Origin: BJGV01 sp965205785
Lineage (GTDB): Bacteria > Pseudomonadota > Gammaproteobacteria > Burkholderiales > Nitrosomonadaceae
Direction: 5' to 3'
NCBI GenBank assembly: GCA_965205785.1
Contig: OZ242188.1
Span: 372,001-436,000 of the forward strand
DNA length: 64,000 bases
Part shown: piece by piece, positions 7,872 through 17,581 of the stretch
Position numbering within the stretch: position 1 is the stretch's first letter
Layout of the letters: each line of letters starts with the position of its first letter
The notes under the pieces: generated by a model
Seen by the model: only the letters and a program-made list of their open reading frames with translations
The model's database searches: none
Told to the model about the DNA's origin: nothing
Position numbers and translations under genes: made by a program

Positions 7872-10056
7872 CTCGCCTTTCTAGATCCTTAGTTCCTGCT
7901 CCACGTTCTTTCTTACGATAAGTAATTACTGCAGGAATTAAACTAACTACTAAAACTATCAAGCATACTACCAAAGGCCACAATATCGGTGTATTCCAAT
8001 TAATTCGTTTTTCTTCTCTCATGCTTGAATCTATACGGTGATACTTCATATTGTTATGTGACATTCTGCTAGGCTTCACATTTGTATACCATGCATGATA
8101 CAAAGCATAATCTTTTGGATGGTATCCCCAAAGCCAGGGAGCGTCCTGACGAAGAATCATGACCATTTGATCAATAATTTCTTGGCGTTCAGGACTGTTC
8201 TCCATATTTTTCATTTGTTCGAATAAAACGTTATATTCTGAATTATCATAATTAGCAGCATTCTCACCGTCATTACCAACTTTCCTTTGTGGTCCATGTA
8301 GCAGAAACAAAAAATTCTCCGGATCTGGGTAATCAGCATTCCACCCCCATTCAAAGATTTGCGCATTTCCTTGGCGTATCTTATCTTGAAAACGATTGTA
8401 GTCTGTACTTCGAATTACTAACTGAATATTAAGCTTCTGAAACTGTTTACTCATCCAGTCCAGCTTCGATTTATCCTCAGGACCTCTTGCTGTGACATCA
8501 AAATACAATACTAGCGGAGCGTTTGTTTTAATATCGATCCCATTGGGGTAACCTGCTTCTGCCAACAAAGCTTTGGCAGCTTCTATGGGTTTGCGACTTG
8601 GTCTATTATTTTTCCAGTCATATACAACCGGATTGATTCCTTTTTTGCCATATCTGTGACCGGAAATTCCCGGTGCAATTGGACCCTGTGCAGGAATACC
8701 CCGGCCATTGGTAAATATCGAAACATATTCCTCATAATCCACCGCAATAGAAATGGCTTGTCGTAGTTTTCTAGCGGATTCTGTAAGTCCGCCAACTTTA
8801 GGGTCAAGCATATTGAAACCCACATAGTATGTGGAAGTCGCCACAGCCTCCTCTAAACGAATACCCTTAGCACGCATTGCTTCTGTTACAGTTGCCTCCC
8901 CCTGTCCTGTAATTTGAACAGCTTGGTCAAAACTATCAGAACTAATCCCGGATGCATCATAATAGCCTTGTAAAAATTTGTTCCAACGAGGAATAGTTTC
9001 TTTATCACTATAAAACATAATTTTATTAATGAATGGTAATGGTTTACCAACATCTGCAAGTAATTCCGGTTTCAGATTATCTGCTGTACCCCCAACTGGA
9101 TAAGACTCACCATGGAAATTAGGATTTTTCTCTAATACCATCATTAAATTTGGATTATTATTAGTTAGCATATAAGGACCCGTACCAATCGGATACCAGT
9201 CAAGTGTAATGTTTTTTTCTGCTAGTCCCTGCTGAGTATAGAAACGATCTGCTTCCCATGGAATTGGCGCAAAAAAGGGCATTGCCAACCAATACATAAA
9301 CTGCGGATATTTTCCCTTAATCTTAATCTGATAGGTGTAAGAATCTACAACTTGAGCCCCCTCTAATGGGAATTTATTCAAATCTAGATAGGCATCCTTA
9401 CCCTGAGTTTTAGTTTGCTGATTAGCTGCAGTACTTAGCGTATCTGAGTATTCTTTTAGGCCTACTATATAATCTGACATTAAACCAAAAATTGGGGAAT
9501 GTAGCCTAGGATGTGCTAGACGCTTAATCTCATAAACATAATCTTTTGCAGTTAGCTCGCGGGTGTCGGTGTAAAGAAAATCCTTAAGCTCATATATTTT
9601 AGCTAAATCATCAACTGATAAATTATGATAATAAAATTTTCCGTTGTTACCTCTTACAAAGGCAGGATGAGGCTGATAAAAAATACCAGGCTTAATAGAA
9701 ATCTCATAAACTGTATAGGCGATTCTTTTATTATCAACATTTTCAGGAAGACTCTCTCCATTTAAGTCAAAATACTGTGGCACAGGCATCTTCGCTGCAG
9801 AAAGAGGCACCAATTTATATGGACGTTTTAAATAATGATATTGTAGTGGTGGTTCATAGATCTGTGCTGTGAATAAAATTTCATTTGAACTATATGACTG
9901 TACTGGATCAAGATGCTTAGGACGCTCAGCAAAAGCGCTATAAAGGATATTTCCATCCTTAGCAGAAGACGGATATGGATTATTCCAAGAGTCATTGCTA
10001 CAGGCAGATAATAAAGCTATAGAAAGTGCTGATAAATATGTAAATAGTACCTTCAT
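7858..10056 (-). CDS. Extracellular solute-binding protein, family 5, lipoprotein with C-terminal membrane helix
   Basis: This 732-residue binding protein is the first gene of the ABC importer operon. The N-terminus is a lipoprotein signal with LSAC (Cys19). The body is a family 5 (oligopeptide/nickel type) binding domain, recognisable from PKHLDPVQSYSSNEI, LDWYPIGTGPYML and a C-lobe reading IFEWGWNADYPDPENFLFLL. The C-terminus has a second hydrophobic helix at about 690-712 followed by a basic tail (YRKKERGAG), so the protein may be anchored at both ends. That is uncommon for this family. It starts divergently from fabI. Confidence 0.9.
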   Translation of the reverse strand: MKVLFTYLSALSIALLSACSNDSWNNPYPSSAKDGNILYSAFAERPKHLDPVQSYSSNEILFTAQIYEPPLQYHYLKRPYKLVPLSAAKMPVPQYFDLNGESLPENVDNKRIAYTVYEISIKPGIFYQPHPAFVRGNNGKFYYHNLSVDDLAKIYELKDFLYTDTRELTAKDYVYEIKRLAHPRLHSPIFGLMSDYIVGLKEYSDTLSTAANQQTKTQGKDAYLDLNKFPLEGAQVVDSYTYQIKIKGKYPQFMYWLAMPFFAPIPWEADRFYTQQGLAEKNITLDWYPIGTGPYMLTNNNPNLMMVLEKNPNFHGESYPVGGTADNLKPELLADVGKPLPFINKIMFYSDKETIPRWNKFLQGYYDASGISSDSFDQAVQITGQGEATVTEAMRAKGIRLEEAVATSTYYVGFNMLDPKVGGLTESARKLRQAISIAVDYEEYVSIFTNGRGIPAQGPIAPGISGHRYGKKGINPVVYDWKNNRPSRKPIEAAKALLAEAGYPNGIDIKTNAPLVLYFDVTARGPEDKSKLDWMSKQFQKLNIQLVIRSTDYNRFQDKIRQGNAQIFEWGWNADYPDPENFLFLLHGPQRKVGNDGENAANYDNSEYNVLFEQMKNMENSPERQEIIDQMVMILRQDAPWLWGYHPKDYALYHAWYTNVKPSRMSHNNMKYHRIDSSMREEKRINWNTPILWPLVVCLIVLVVSLIPAVITYRKKERGAGTKDLERRGEIV

Positions 10057-10133
10057 TGGTTTTATAGTTTATCGTAAATACTAAAACATAGGGAGATGAA
10101 CAATTTCCATCTCAACTAATTTACTGTGACTCT

Positions 10134-10162
10134 TCAAGTACAATAGCATCCTGAGCTATAAT
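10134..10162 (+). promoter_or_regulatory. Candidate sigma70 promoter of fabI
   Basis: A perfect TATAAT lies at 10157-10162, 34 bases before the fabI ATG. The best -35 match (TCAAGT or TTCAAG, about 10133-10139) is weak at 17-18 bp spacing. A good Shine-Dalgarno (AAGGA) precedes the fabI start. The call rests mostly on the -10 element. Confidence 0.4.
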
Positions 10163-10196
10163 TCTTAAAATATCAGCATATCCACAAGGACATATA

Positions 10197-10988
10197 ATGG
10201 GATTTCTTACAGGTAAACGTATTTTAATCACTGGATTACTCAGTAATCGCTCTATTGCTTATGGTATAGCAAAAGCAATGAAGCGAGAGGGTGCAGAACT
10301 TGCCTTCACTTATCAAGCAAAAGAAATACGTGGTCGTGTTGAAAAATTAGCAGCTGAATTTGACAGTGATTTGCTTTTTTCCTGCGATGTTACAAGTGAC
10401 AATGAAATTAACAAGTGCTTTGATGACCTCGCAAAATCATGGAATAGCCTTGATAGCATCATACACTCCATTGCTTTTGCTCCTCGTGAGGCTTTAACTG
10501 GAGATTATTTGGAAAGTTTAAACCGTGAATCATTCAGAATAGCTCATGACATTAGCTCCTTTAGCTTTTCTGCTTTGGCAAAAGCAGGTTTACCACTGAT
10601 GCAAAATAATAACGGATCACTTCTGACACTAAGCTACCTAGGAGCAGAAAGAGTAATGCCAAACTACAACGTAATGGGACTTGCAAAAGCAAGCCTTGAG
10701 GCAAACGTACGATTTATGGCATCAAGTCTTGGTCCAAAAGGAATAAGAGTTAATGCAATTTCTGCCGGTCCAATTAAAACACTGGCCTCTGCAGGAATAG
10801 GTAATTTTGGAAAACTACTTGGATATACCGAAAAAGTTTCCCCATTACGACGCAATGTCTCCATTGAAGAGGTCGGAAACGTTGCAGCTTTCTTATGCAG
10901 CGATCTAGCGAGCGGTATTACTGGCGAGATTACTTATGTAGATGCTGGGTTTAATAATGTTGCTTTTGATATTATTGACCAACCATAG
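10197..10988 (+). CDS. fabI: Enoyl-[acyl-carrier-protein] reductase (NADH)
   Basis: FabI catalyses the last reduction of each fatty-acid elongation cycle. The 263-residue length matches the family. The N-terminal nucleotide-binding segment (KRILITGLLSNRSIAYGIA) and the active-site stretch LSYLGAERVMPNYNVMGLAK are very close to E. coli FabI. The stretch contains Tyr, the downstream Tyr-x6-Lys pair and SLEANVRF after it. It converges on ppiD with an 11-bp gap and is divergent from the ABC importer operon, so it is probably transcribed alone. Confidence 0.97.
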   Translation: MGFLTGKRILITGLLSNRSIAYGIAKAMKREGAELAFTYQAKEIRGRVEKLAAEFDSDLLFSCDVTSDNEINKCFDDLAKSWNSLDSIIHSIAFAPREALTGDYLESLNRESFRIAHDISSFSFSALAKAGLPLMQNNNGSLLTLSYLGAERVMPNYNVMGLAKASLEANVRFMASSLGPKGIRVNAISAGPIKTLASAGIGNFGKLLGYTEKVSPLRRNVSIEEVGNVAAFLCSDLASGITGEITYVDAGFNNVAFDIIDQP

Positions 10989-10999
10989 TTTACTTATGG

Positions 11000-12892
11000 C
11001 TACTGCTTATTCTCAATTCTCTCTCTCATAACTGTCACATCAGATCGCTGTTTGATGGCTGCAAGATATGATGCAAGTTCCTCTTGGGCATATAACTGCT
11101 GGAGCTGCCTACTAAAAACCTTAACTTTTTCTTCATCTGGTGATGCAGCTTCTATCACTTTATTAATTCGAACTAGAGAAAAACCTCCTTGTGAATTCAT
11201 AACTCCGGTATAAGCAGGCAAACTAAACGGCTTAACCTTAAAAATAGTCCGTAGAGCTTCCTCTTCAAGGCCTTGCGGATTATTGCGGGAAACCATCTTA
11301 TTGGGACCCCATTTAACTATATCCTTTTCTCCATTATGTAACTGCGCCAGTTTCTCTGTTCCCTCTTTCACCGCTTGATCTGATGCTTGCTGGCGTGCCA
11401 GAATTCCAGATATTTTCTCTCTAACCTCAGCCATTGAACGCATTTCTGCAGACTTATGTACAAGAACCCTTGCAGAAATCAAAGTGTCTGGTGTAATTTC
11501 AAATACTTCAGAATTTTGCTTATTCTTAATTGAGTCTTCAGAAAACATTGCCTGCAATAGTTTTACATTGGTAAAGTATGGTGCTTTACCTCCCTTCCTA
11601 CTAATCCAGTCACTTTTCTGTATGGATAATTTAAGTGTTTCGGCAGCTGGCTGCAAACTATCCCCTTCTTCATATACTATATTCCTAAACTCCTCAGCCT
11701 TTTCTCCAAAATTTTTACTTGATTTCTGCCTTCTTAATTTTTTCTCCACTTCATTTTTTACTTCATCAAAATTTACATTCTCACCGACTTTTATCGCAGA
11801 AAGTTTAATAATGTGAAAACCAAAATCTGTTTGAACTGGCCCACGAATCTCTTCGGGCTCCATCTGAAAGATCTCATCTTCAAATGCCTTGACCATTGTC
11901 CCGCGACCAAAAAATCCTAAATCACCCCCTTTATCTGCTGTTCCAGCATCTTGCGAATGTTTTTTTGCGAGTTCAGCAAAATTTTGTGGTGCCTGCTTAA
12001 TCTGTATTAGTAATTCTTCTGCCTTGGAACGAGCTGCATCTTTATCAGCATCTGACGCAGTAGCAGGTGCACTTAACAATATATGACTAGCTTGTCGTTC
12101 CTCTATCTGACCAAACTCAGCTTTGTGCTCTTCAAAATACTTTTTAGTTTCGCCTGAGTTTAGCCGTATTTCTTTTGCCAAATCGTCCACTGATAGCACA
12201 AGATATTCTATTTTGATTTGTTCAGGTTGCTTAAATTCAGTTTGGTGGCTAGCATAGTACGATTTAATCTCATCTTTACTAGGTTTCATTTTAGACAAGA
12301 ACTGTTCTGGCTGAATTTGAATACTACTAACTTCACGTTTTTCTTCACTTAAACGTATGATATTCTTTGCTGCTGTATTCGAAATAAACCCTTTCTTGAT
12401 GTACCCGTCTACGACTTGCTGCCTCATCAAGGCTCTACGAATATCCGATTCAAATGCAATTGCACTCAATCCTTCGCTAAGCAAGAAGTCTTTATACAAC
12501 TGATTAGAAAACTGCCCATCCTGTTGAAATGCTGCAAAACTTTGTAAAACTTCAACTAGTTGGGAATCAGAAATAGCAAATCCGAGTCGTTCTGCCTCTC
12601 GATTAAGTAATCGTTGCTGAATTAAGCTCTCCAATACTGAAGCTCTGACTCTCGGGTCATCAAGCATGGAGATGTTAAAACTATCTCCCATGGATTGTCG
12701 CATGTCATCATAGTGCTTACGCAATGCATGATCAAACTCCTGGCGATGAATTTTCTCCCCGGAGATTATTGCAATATAATCTTCACCATCTGTGCTCCGG
12801 TACGATTCAAGTCCCCAAAACAGGAACGGCGTTATAGCAATCACAAAAATGACCTGAACAACACGTTTACGTTTATGAACAAAATCAAACAT
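11000..12892 (-). CDS. ppiD: Periplasmic folding chaperone / parvulin-type peptidyl-prolyl isomerase
   Basis: This 630-residue protein fits PpiD, a membrane-anchored chaperone near the Sec translocon. A short basic N-terminus is followed by one membrane helix (residues about 11-28, VVQVIFVIAITPFLFWG). Next come a SurA-like N-domain with two candidate helices, a parvulin (PPIC) domain near 265-360 (ASHILLSAP to FGFHIIKL), and a long C-terminal region. Length agrees with E. coli PpiD (623). It lies downstream of hupB and two tRNAs, the conserved lon-hupB-ppiD order, but a terminator between them suggests a separate transcript. Confidence 0.93.
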   Translation of the reverse strand: MFDFVHKRKRVVQVIFVIAITPFLFWGLESYRSTDGEDYIAIISGEKIHRQEFDHALRKHYDDMRQSMGDSFNISMLDDPRVRASVLESLIQQRLLNREAERLGFAISDSQLVEVLQSFAAFQQDGQFSNQLYKDFLLSEGLSAIAFESDIRRALMRQQVVDGYIKKGFISNTAAKNIIRLSEEKREVSSIQIQPEQFLSKMKPSKDEIKSYYASHQTEFKQPEQIKIEYLVLSVDDLAKEIRLNSGETKKYFEEHKAEFGQIEERQASHILLSAPATASDADKDAARSKAEELLIQIKQAPQNFAELAKKHSQDAGTADKGGDLGFFGRGTMVKAFEDEIFQMEPEEIRGPVQTDFGFHIIKLSAIKVGENVNFDEVKNEVEKKLRRQKSSKNFGEKAEEFRNIVYEEGDSLQPAAETLKLSIQKSDWISRKGGKAPYFTNVKLLQAMFSEDSIKNKQNSEVFEITPDTLISARVLVHKSAEMRSMAEVREKISGILARQQASDQAVKEGTEKLAQLHNGEKDIVKWGPNKMVSRNNPQGLEEEALRTIFKVKPFSLPAYTGVMNSQGGFSLVRINKVIEAASPDEEKVKVFSRQLQQLYAQEELASYLAAIKQRSDVTVMRERIENKQ

Positions 12893-12912
12893 TACTAGAA
12901 TCCAAAATACTG

Positions 12913-12942
12913 ATAAATAAAAAAGGCGAACTTACGTTCGCC
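12913..12942 (-). terminator. Rho-independent terminator after tRNA-Asp
   Basis: Read on the minus strand, a perfect 7-bp stem (GGCGAAC / GTTCGCC, 12925-12942) with a 4-base loop is followed by six T residues and further T-rich sequence. It sits 18 bases after the CCA end of tRNA-Asp and would end the hupB-tRNA transcript before ppiD. Confidence 0.85.
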
Positions 12943-12960
12943 CAGGTTTAGTTCCAAATC

Positions 12961-13037
12961 TGGCGGAGTGGACGGGACTCGAACCCGCGACCCCCGGCGT
13001 GACAGGCCGGTATTCTAACCAACTGAACTACCACTCC
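12961..13037 (-). tRNA. tRNA-Asp (anticodon GTC)
   Basis: This 77-nt gene starts GGAGTGG and pairs with CCACTCC before an encoded CCA. The D-arm (GTTCAGTTGGTTAGAAT), anticodon loop with GTC in CCTGTCACG, and T-arm GGTTCGAGTCC are all intact. It lies 22 bases after tRNA-Val and shares its transcript and terminator. Confidence 0.97.
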
Positions 13038-13059
13038 AAAATTCCTCGTATAATTCTGT

Positions 13060-13135
13060 TGGTGGGTGCTGACGGGGTCGAACCGCCGACATTCGCCTTG
13101 TAAGGGCGACGCTCTACCAGCTGAGCTAAGCACCC
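13060..13135 (-). tRNA. tRNA-Val (anticodon TAC)
   Basis: This 76-nt gene has acceptor GGGTGCT pairing with AGCACCC, then ACCA. The anticodon loop is CTTACAA (TAC) in the stem TCGCC/GGCGA, and the T-arm is GGTTCGACC. It begins 12 bases after the hupB stop codon, so it is very probably processed from the hupB transcript. Confidence 0.97.
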
Positions 13136-13147
13136 CGCCTCGAAAAT

Positions 13148-13420
13148 CTAATTTACGGCATCCTTAAGCGCCTTCCCAGCACTAAATTTTGGCACTTTAG
13201 CTGCCTTAATTTTAATCGCAGCGCCAGTCCTAGGATTGCGACCAGTACGAGCTGCACGTTTACCTACTTTAAAGGTGCCGAAACCTACTAGGGTGACGCT
13301 TTGACCTTTTTTAAGAGCAACTCTAATCGCTGATAAAGTTGCATCCAGTGCATCACCCGCTGAAGCTTTTGAGATGTCAGCGGATTTTGCGATGGCATCA
13401 ATGAGTTCAGATTTATTCAC
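13148..13420 (-). CDS. hupB: DNA-binding protein HU, beta-type
   Basis: HU is a histone-like dimeric DNA-bending protein of the nucleoid. The 90-residue sequence is full length, starts MNKSELIDAIA and carries the diagnostic GFGTFKVGKRAARTGRNP segment of the DNA-binding arm. The start is GTG at 13420, supported by a strong Shine-Dalgarno (AGGGGGA) about 6 bases upstream. It sits between lon and tRNA-Val/tRNA-Asp, the usual proteobacterial position. A well-formed sigma70 promoter lies about 55-85 bases upstream. Confidence 0.97.
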   Translation of the reverse strand: MNKSELIDAIAKSADISKASAGDALDATLSAIRVALKKGQSVTLVGFGTFKVGKRAARTGRNPRTGAAIKIKAAKVPKFSAGKALKDAVN

Positions 13421-13475
13421 GTAATTCCCCCTGAGTTATTAGTAAGAAAGTCACAGGAACTGCCCTGCAACCGCT

Positions 13476-13504
13476 TTTATATCAAGCCGTTTGGGCTGGG
13501 TCAA
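13476..13504 (-). promoter_or_regulatory. Sigma70 promoter of hupB-tRNA-Val-tRNA-Asp
   Basis: On the minus strand TTGACC (13499-13504) and TATAAA (13476-13481) are separated by exactly 17 bp, a near-consensus promoter. Transcription would start near 13469, giving a leader of about 50 bases before the GTG of hupB. The rest of the 289-bp hupB-lon gap holds AT-rich sequence in which I see no gene and no clear lon terminator. Confidence 0.75.
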
Positions 13505-13709
13505 GCAATTGTCATAATATTTTTGAAAACATTATAAATAAAAACTTTTTTACTTATGTAATTAAACAGCAAGTCTTATCCACCTGGAAGTCAGAATTCT
13601 TCCAATCCTAAGTAAAACTTGGTAGACATTAAAAACAAGATAAGCCTGTTGATTCTATCTCTTTCAATAAGTTAGCTCTAAAATAACACAAAAAAACTCG
13701 GCAAGCTTA

Positions 13710-16124
13710 TTAGTGCTTTATAGCAGTAGTGGCTTGTTCATTCTCTGTAACTTCCGGATTAGTTGCAGATGCACTAGCAACAAAAGGAAGCGCATTTGGT
13801 TTGTGCTCCAAAGCAAAATCTAATACCTGGTCTATCCATTTTACTGGATGTATATCAAGTCGATTCTTGATATTTTCTGGAATCTCAGCCAAATCTTTGA
13901 CATTGTCTTCAGGGATCAAGACCATCTTTATGCCACCACGATGTGCTGCTAAGAGCTTTTCTTTTAGTCCGCCAATCGGTAATACCTCACCCCGTAGTGT
14001 TATCTCACCTGTCATTGCAACAGTCGCCCTTACCGGAATATCTGTCAGCACTGATACCATCGCAATACATATACCAATACCAGCACTAGGACCATCTTTT
14101 GGCGTAGCTCCTTCCGGCAAATGTATATGAATATCGTTCTTTTGGTAAAAATCTTCTGAAATTCCTAATGCTACTGAACGGCTACGTACTACAGATAAAG
14201 CTGCTTGAATAGATTCTTGCATCACCTCGCCTAGTTTGCCAGTAGTAATCGTCTTACCTTTACCTGGAAGCACTACTGCCTCAATAGTTAGCAGTTCTCC
14301 ACCAACCTCTGTCCAAGCTAGACCAGTTACCTGCCCAACTTGATTCTTCTCTTCAGCAACACCGTAAGTATAGCGACGCACATCCAAGTAATTACCAAGA
14401 TTTCGGGCACTAATAGCAATTTTTTTCTGTCTATCTTTAAGTAACAATGCTTTTACTACTTTCCTGCAAATTTTTGAAATTTCTCTCTCCATAGCACGTA
14501 CACCTGCTTCCCGAGTGTAATAACGGGTAACATCACGCAGTGCAGCCTCAGATATTGCCAGCTCATTTTCCTTTAGCCCATGATTCTTCATTTGCTTCGG
14601 TAATAAATAGCGTGTTGCAATATTAAGCTTTTCATCTTCGGTATAGCCAGATAATCTGAGTACTTCCATTCTGTCCAATAAAGCTGGCGGTATATTTAAG
14701 GTATTTGCAGTTGCAACAAACATAACATCAGACAAGTCATATTCAACCTCAATATAATGATCTACAAATGAATTGTTTTGCTCGGGATCTAACACTTCAA
14801 GTAACGCGGATGATGGATCACCACGAAAATCCATACCCATCTTATCCACTTCATCTAATAAAAATAGTGGATTTTTTACACCAACCTTAGTCATATTCTG
14901 CAGAATCTTACCAGGCATTGAACCAATGTAGGTACGACGATGACCACGTATTTCTGCTTCGTCTCGCACACCACCTAATGACATACGTACAAATTTACGA
15001 TTAGTGGCGCGGGCAATAGATTGGCCTAAAGAAGTCTTACCAACACCAGGTGGACCCACTAAACAAAGAATAGGTGCTTTGAGCTTATCCACCCGCTGTT
15101 GTACTGCTAAATACTCGACAATACGTTCCTTAACTTTATCCAAACCATAATGATCTTTCTCAAGTATTATTTCTGCAGCATTAAGATCTCTACCAATTTT
15201 ACTTTTCTTCCTCCACGGTAATGCAACTAAAGCATCAATATAATTACGTACTACTGTTGCTTCAGCGGACATGGGAGACATTAACCGTAGCTTTTTCAGT
15301 TCAGACTCACCCTTAATGCGTCCCTCTTTGGACATATTTGCAGATTTAATTTTTTTGTCCATTTCTTCTAAATCAGCACCATCTTCTCCTTCTCCTAATT
15401 CCTTCTGAATAGCCTTAACTTGCTCATTTAGATAATAGTCTCTCTGACTCTTCTCCATCTGACGTTTAACTCTGCCACGAATTCGCTTTTCCACCTGAAG
15501 TATATCGAGCTCAGTTTCCAATAACCCTAGTAGATGCTCTAAACGTTTTGGAACATCAAATAGCTCTAAAATTTCTTGTTTTTGCTCAAGCTTCAAAGGT
15601 AAATGCGCTGCAATCGTATCAGCTAGACGCCCTGCCTCATCTATACCGCCAAGTGAATTATGTATTTCAGGTGGTATTTTTTTATTGAGTTTTACATACT
15701 GGTCAAATTGAACCAGCATTGTACGTCGCATAGCCTCAACTTCATTACTATCAACAGTATCCGGAGGAAGCAATATAACCTGTCCAGAGAAATGAGTACC
15801 GGTATCAATTACTTCTAAAATGTTAGCTCGGCGACCACCTTCTACTAGAACTTTAACTGTGCCATCAGGTAGTTTGAGCATTTGCAACAAATTTGCAACG
15901 CTACAAACTGTATGGAGGTCTTCCGGACCTGGCTCATCTTTAGCAGCAAATTTCTGTGCTACCAAAAGTATCGTCTTTCCAGATTCCATAGCGCTCTCCA
16001 GCGCTTTGATTGACTTAGGTCTTCCTACAAACAAAGGAATTACCATGTGCGGAAACACTACAACATCGCGCAAAGGTAAAAGTGGTAACAATACTTTATC
16101 GGGATCATTAACTGGAAAAGACAT
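13710..16124 (-). CDS. lon: ATP-dependent endopeptidase Lon
   Basis: Lon is a cytoplasmic AAA+ serine protease that degrades misfolded and regulatory proteins. The 804-residue protein has the N-terminal substrate domain (LLPLLPLRDVVVFPHMVIPL), a coiled-coil linker, an AAA+ domain with Walker A GPPGVGKTS near residue 356, and a C-terminal protease domain. The last has the catalytic Ser in PKDGPSAGIG near 677 and the catalytic Lys in GGLKEKLLAA near 720. Length is close to the family norm (784-810). It is downstream of clpX with a 105-bp gap. Confidence 0.98.
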   Translation of the reverse strand: MSFPVNDPDKVLLPLLPLRDVVVFPHMVIPLFVGRPKSIKALESAMESGKTILLVAQKFAAKDEPGPEDLHTVCSVANLLQMLKLPDGTVKVLVEGGRRANILEVIDTGTHFSGQVILLPPDTVDSNEVEAMRRTMLVQFDQYVKLNKKIPPEIHNSLGGIDEAGRLADTIAAHLPLKLEQKQEILELFDVPKRLEHLLGLLETELDILQVEKRIRGRVKRQMEKSQRDYYLNEQVKAIQKELGEGEDGADLEEMDKKIKSANMSKEGRIKGESELKKLRLMSPMSAEATVVRNYIDALVALPWRKKSKIGRDLNAAEIILEKDHYGLDKVKERIVEYLAVQQRVDKLKAPILCLVGPPGVGKTSLGQSIARATNRKFVRMSLGGVRDEAEIRGHRRTYIGSMPGKILQNMTKVGVKNPLFLLDEVDKMGMDFRGDPSSALLEVLDPEQNNSFVDHYIEVEYDLSDVMFVATANTLNIPPALLDRMEVLRLSGYTEDEKLNIATRYLLPKQMKNHGLKENELAISEAALRDVTRYYTREAGVRAMEREISKICRKVVKALLLKDRQKKIAISARNLGNYLDVRRYTYGVAEEKNQVGQVTGLAWTEVGGELLTIEAVVLPGKGKTITTGKLGEVMQESIQAALSVVRSRSVALGISEDFYQKNDIHIHLPEGATPKDGPSAGIGICIAMVSVLTDIPVRATVAMTGEITLRGEVLPIGGLKEKLLAAHRGGIKMVLIPEDNVKDLAEIPENIKNRLDIHPVKWIDQVLDFALEHKPNALPFVASASATNPEVTENEQATTAIKH

Positions 16125-16229
16125 GTGTGTAAATTAACCTTTAAATTAGTAAGTACATATAGAGACAACCAAAGTAATATTGGGCCAACCAAGATAAATT
16201 CAAGGAAAACTAGTACTTCCAAATTGAAA

Positions 16230-17513
16230 CTAACTACTTTTTGCTACCTTATTTTTTTTATCCGAGTACATCAAAATTGGCTTAACGTCACCTCCAATTG
16301 CACCATGATCGACTACTACCTTAGTAACATTCTCAAGAGACGGGAGATCAAACATAGTATCTAGTAAAGTATTTTCCAAAATTGACCTAAGCCCACGTGC
16401 ACCGGTTTTTCGTGCCAATGCTTTCTTAGCAATTGCTTTTAGCGCCTGCTCTCGAAATTCCAAATCAACCCCACCTTCCATACTGAACATCTTTTGATAT
16501 TGTTTAGTAAGCGCGTTTTTAGGTTCAGCAAGAATTTTTATTAAGGCGGCCTCACCAAGCTCTTCCAATGTCGCTACTACAGGCAGGCGCCCAACAAATT
16601 CAGGAATTAATCCATACTTAACTAAGTCTTCCGGTTCTACTCCCCTTAATACTGTACCAATATCTTTACGATTATCATTTTCACTTCTCACATCTGCACC
16701 AAAACCTATCCCTCCCTTCTCAGAACGATTACGTATTACCTTATCAAGACCGTCAAATGCACCTCCGCAAATAAACAAAATATTGGTGGTATCTATTTGA
16801 ACAAATTCCTGATTAGGATGCTTTCTCCCGCCCTGTGGAGGGACTGAAGCAACAGTACCCTCAATTAGCTTAAGCAAGGCTTGCTGCACGCCCTCACCTG
16901 AGACATCACGGGTTATTGAAGGGTTATCTAGCTTACGTGAAATCTTGTCAATTTCATCTATATAAACGATGCCATGTTGCGCTTTATCCGCATCATAGTT
17001 ACATTTCTGAAGTAATTTCTGGATAATATTTTCTACATCCTCTCCAACATATCCTGCTTCAGTCAGAGTTGTAGCATCAGCCATGACAAATGGAACATTA
17101 AGTAGTCGTGCCAATGTCTGTGCCAGCAGCGTTTTGCCAGACCCAGTTGGGCCTATAAGTAATATGTTACTTTTAGCTAGTTCTATGTCATCGGTTTCAT
17201 TAGTTTTAGCTAGATTCTTTAGACGCTTATAATGGTTATATACAGCTACAGATAAGATCTTCTTTGCTGGCTCTTGACCAATTACATATTGATCAAGAAT
17301 CTGGCAAATTTCACGTGGCACAGGTAAATCTGATTTAGTTAAATTTGCGGCTTCAGCCTCCTGCAATTCCTCACGTATTATATCGTTACAAAGCTCAATA
17401 CATTCATCACAGATAAATACGGATGGGCCAGCAATAAGTTTTTTTACTTCGTGCTGGCTCTTCCCACAAAAGGAGCAATAAAGTAGTTTCTCGCCGACAA
17501 CTTTATCTGACAT
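16230..17513 (-). CDS. clpX: ATP-dependent Clp protease ATP-binding subunit ClpX
   Basis: ClpX is the AAA+ unfoldase that feeds substrates into ClpP. The 427-residue sequence has the N-terminal zinc-binding domain with Cys13, Cys16, Cys35 and Cys38, Walker A GPTGSGKT near 119-126, Walker B VYIDEIDKI, and the ClpP-docking IGF loop within KGGIGFGADV. It is intact and of normal length. It follows clpP after 68 bp, as in most proteobacteria. Confidence 0.98.
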   Translation of the reverse strand: MSDKVVGEKLLYCSFCGKSQHEVKKLIAGPSVFICDECIELCNDIIREELQEAEAANLTKSDLPVPREICQILDQYVIGQEPAKKILSVAVYNHYKRLKNLAKTNETDDIELAKSNILLIGPTGSGKTLLAQTLARLLNVPFVMADATTLTEAGYVGEDVENIIQKLLQKCNYDADKAQHGIVYIDEIDKISRKLDNPSITRDVSGEGVQQALLKLIEGTVASVPPQGGRKHPNQEFVQIDTTNILFICGGAFDGLDKVIRNRSEKGGIGFGADVRSENDNRKDIGTVLRGVEPEDLVKYGLIPEFVGRLPVVATLEELGEAALIKILAEPKNALTKQYQKMFSMEGGVDLEFREQALKAIAKKALARKTGARGLRSILENTLLDTMFDLPSLENVTKVVVDHGAIGGDVKPILMYSDKKNKVAKSS

Positions 17514-17581
17514 AGTATTTCTCCATGTTATCTAAATAAGTACCTATATAACAAATAAGTGCAATCTTTTAGCAATTATAT

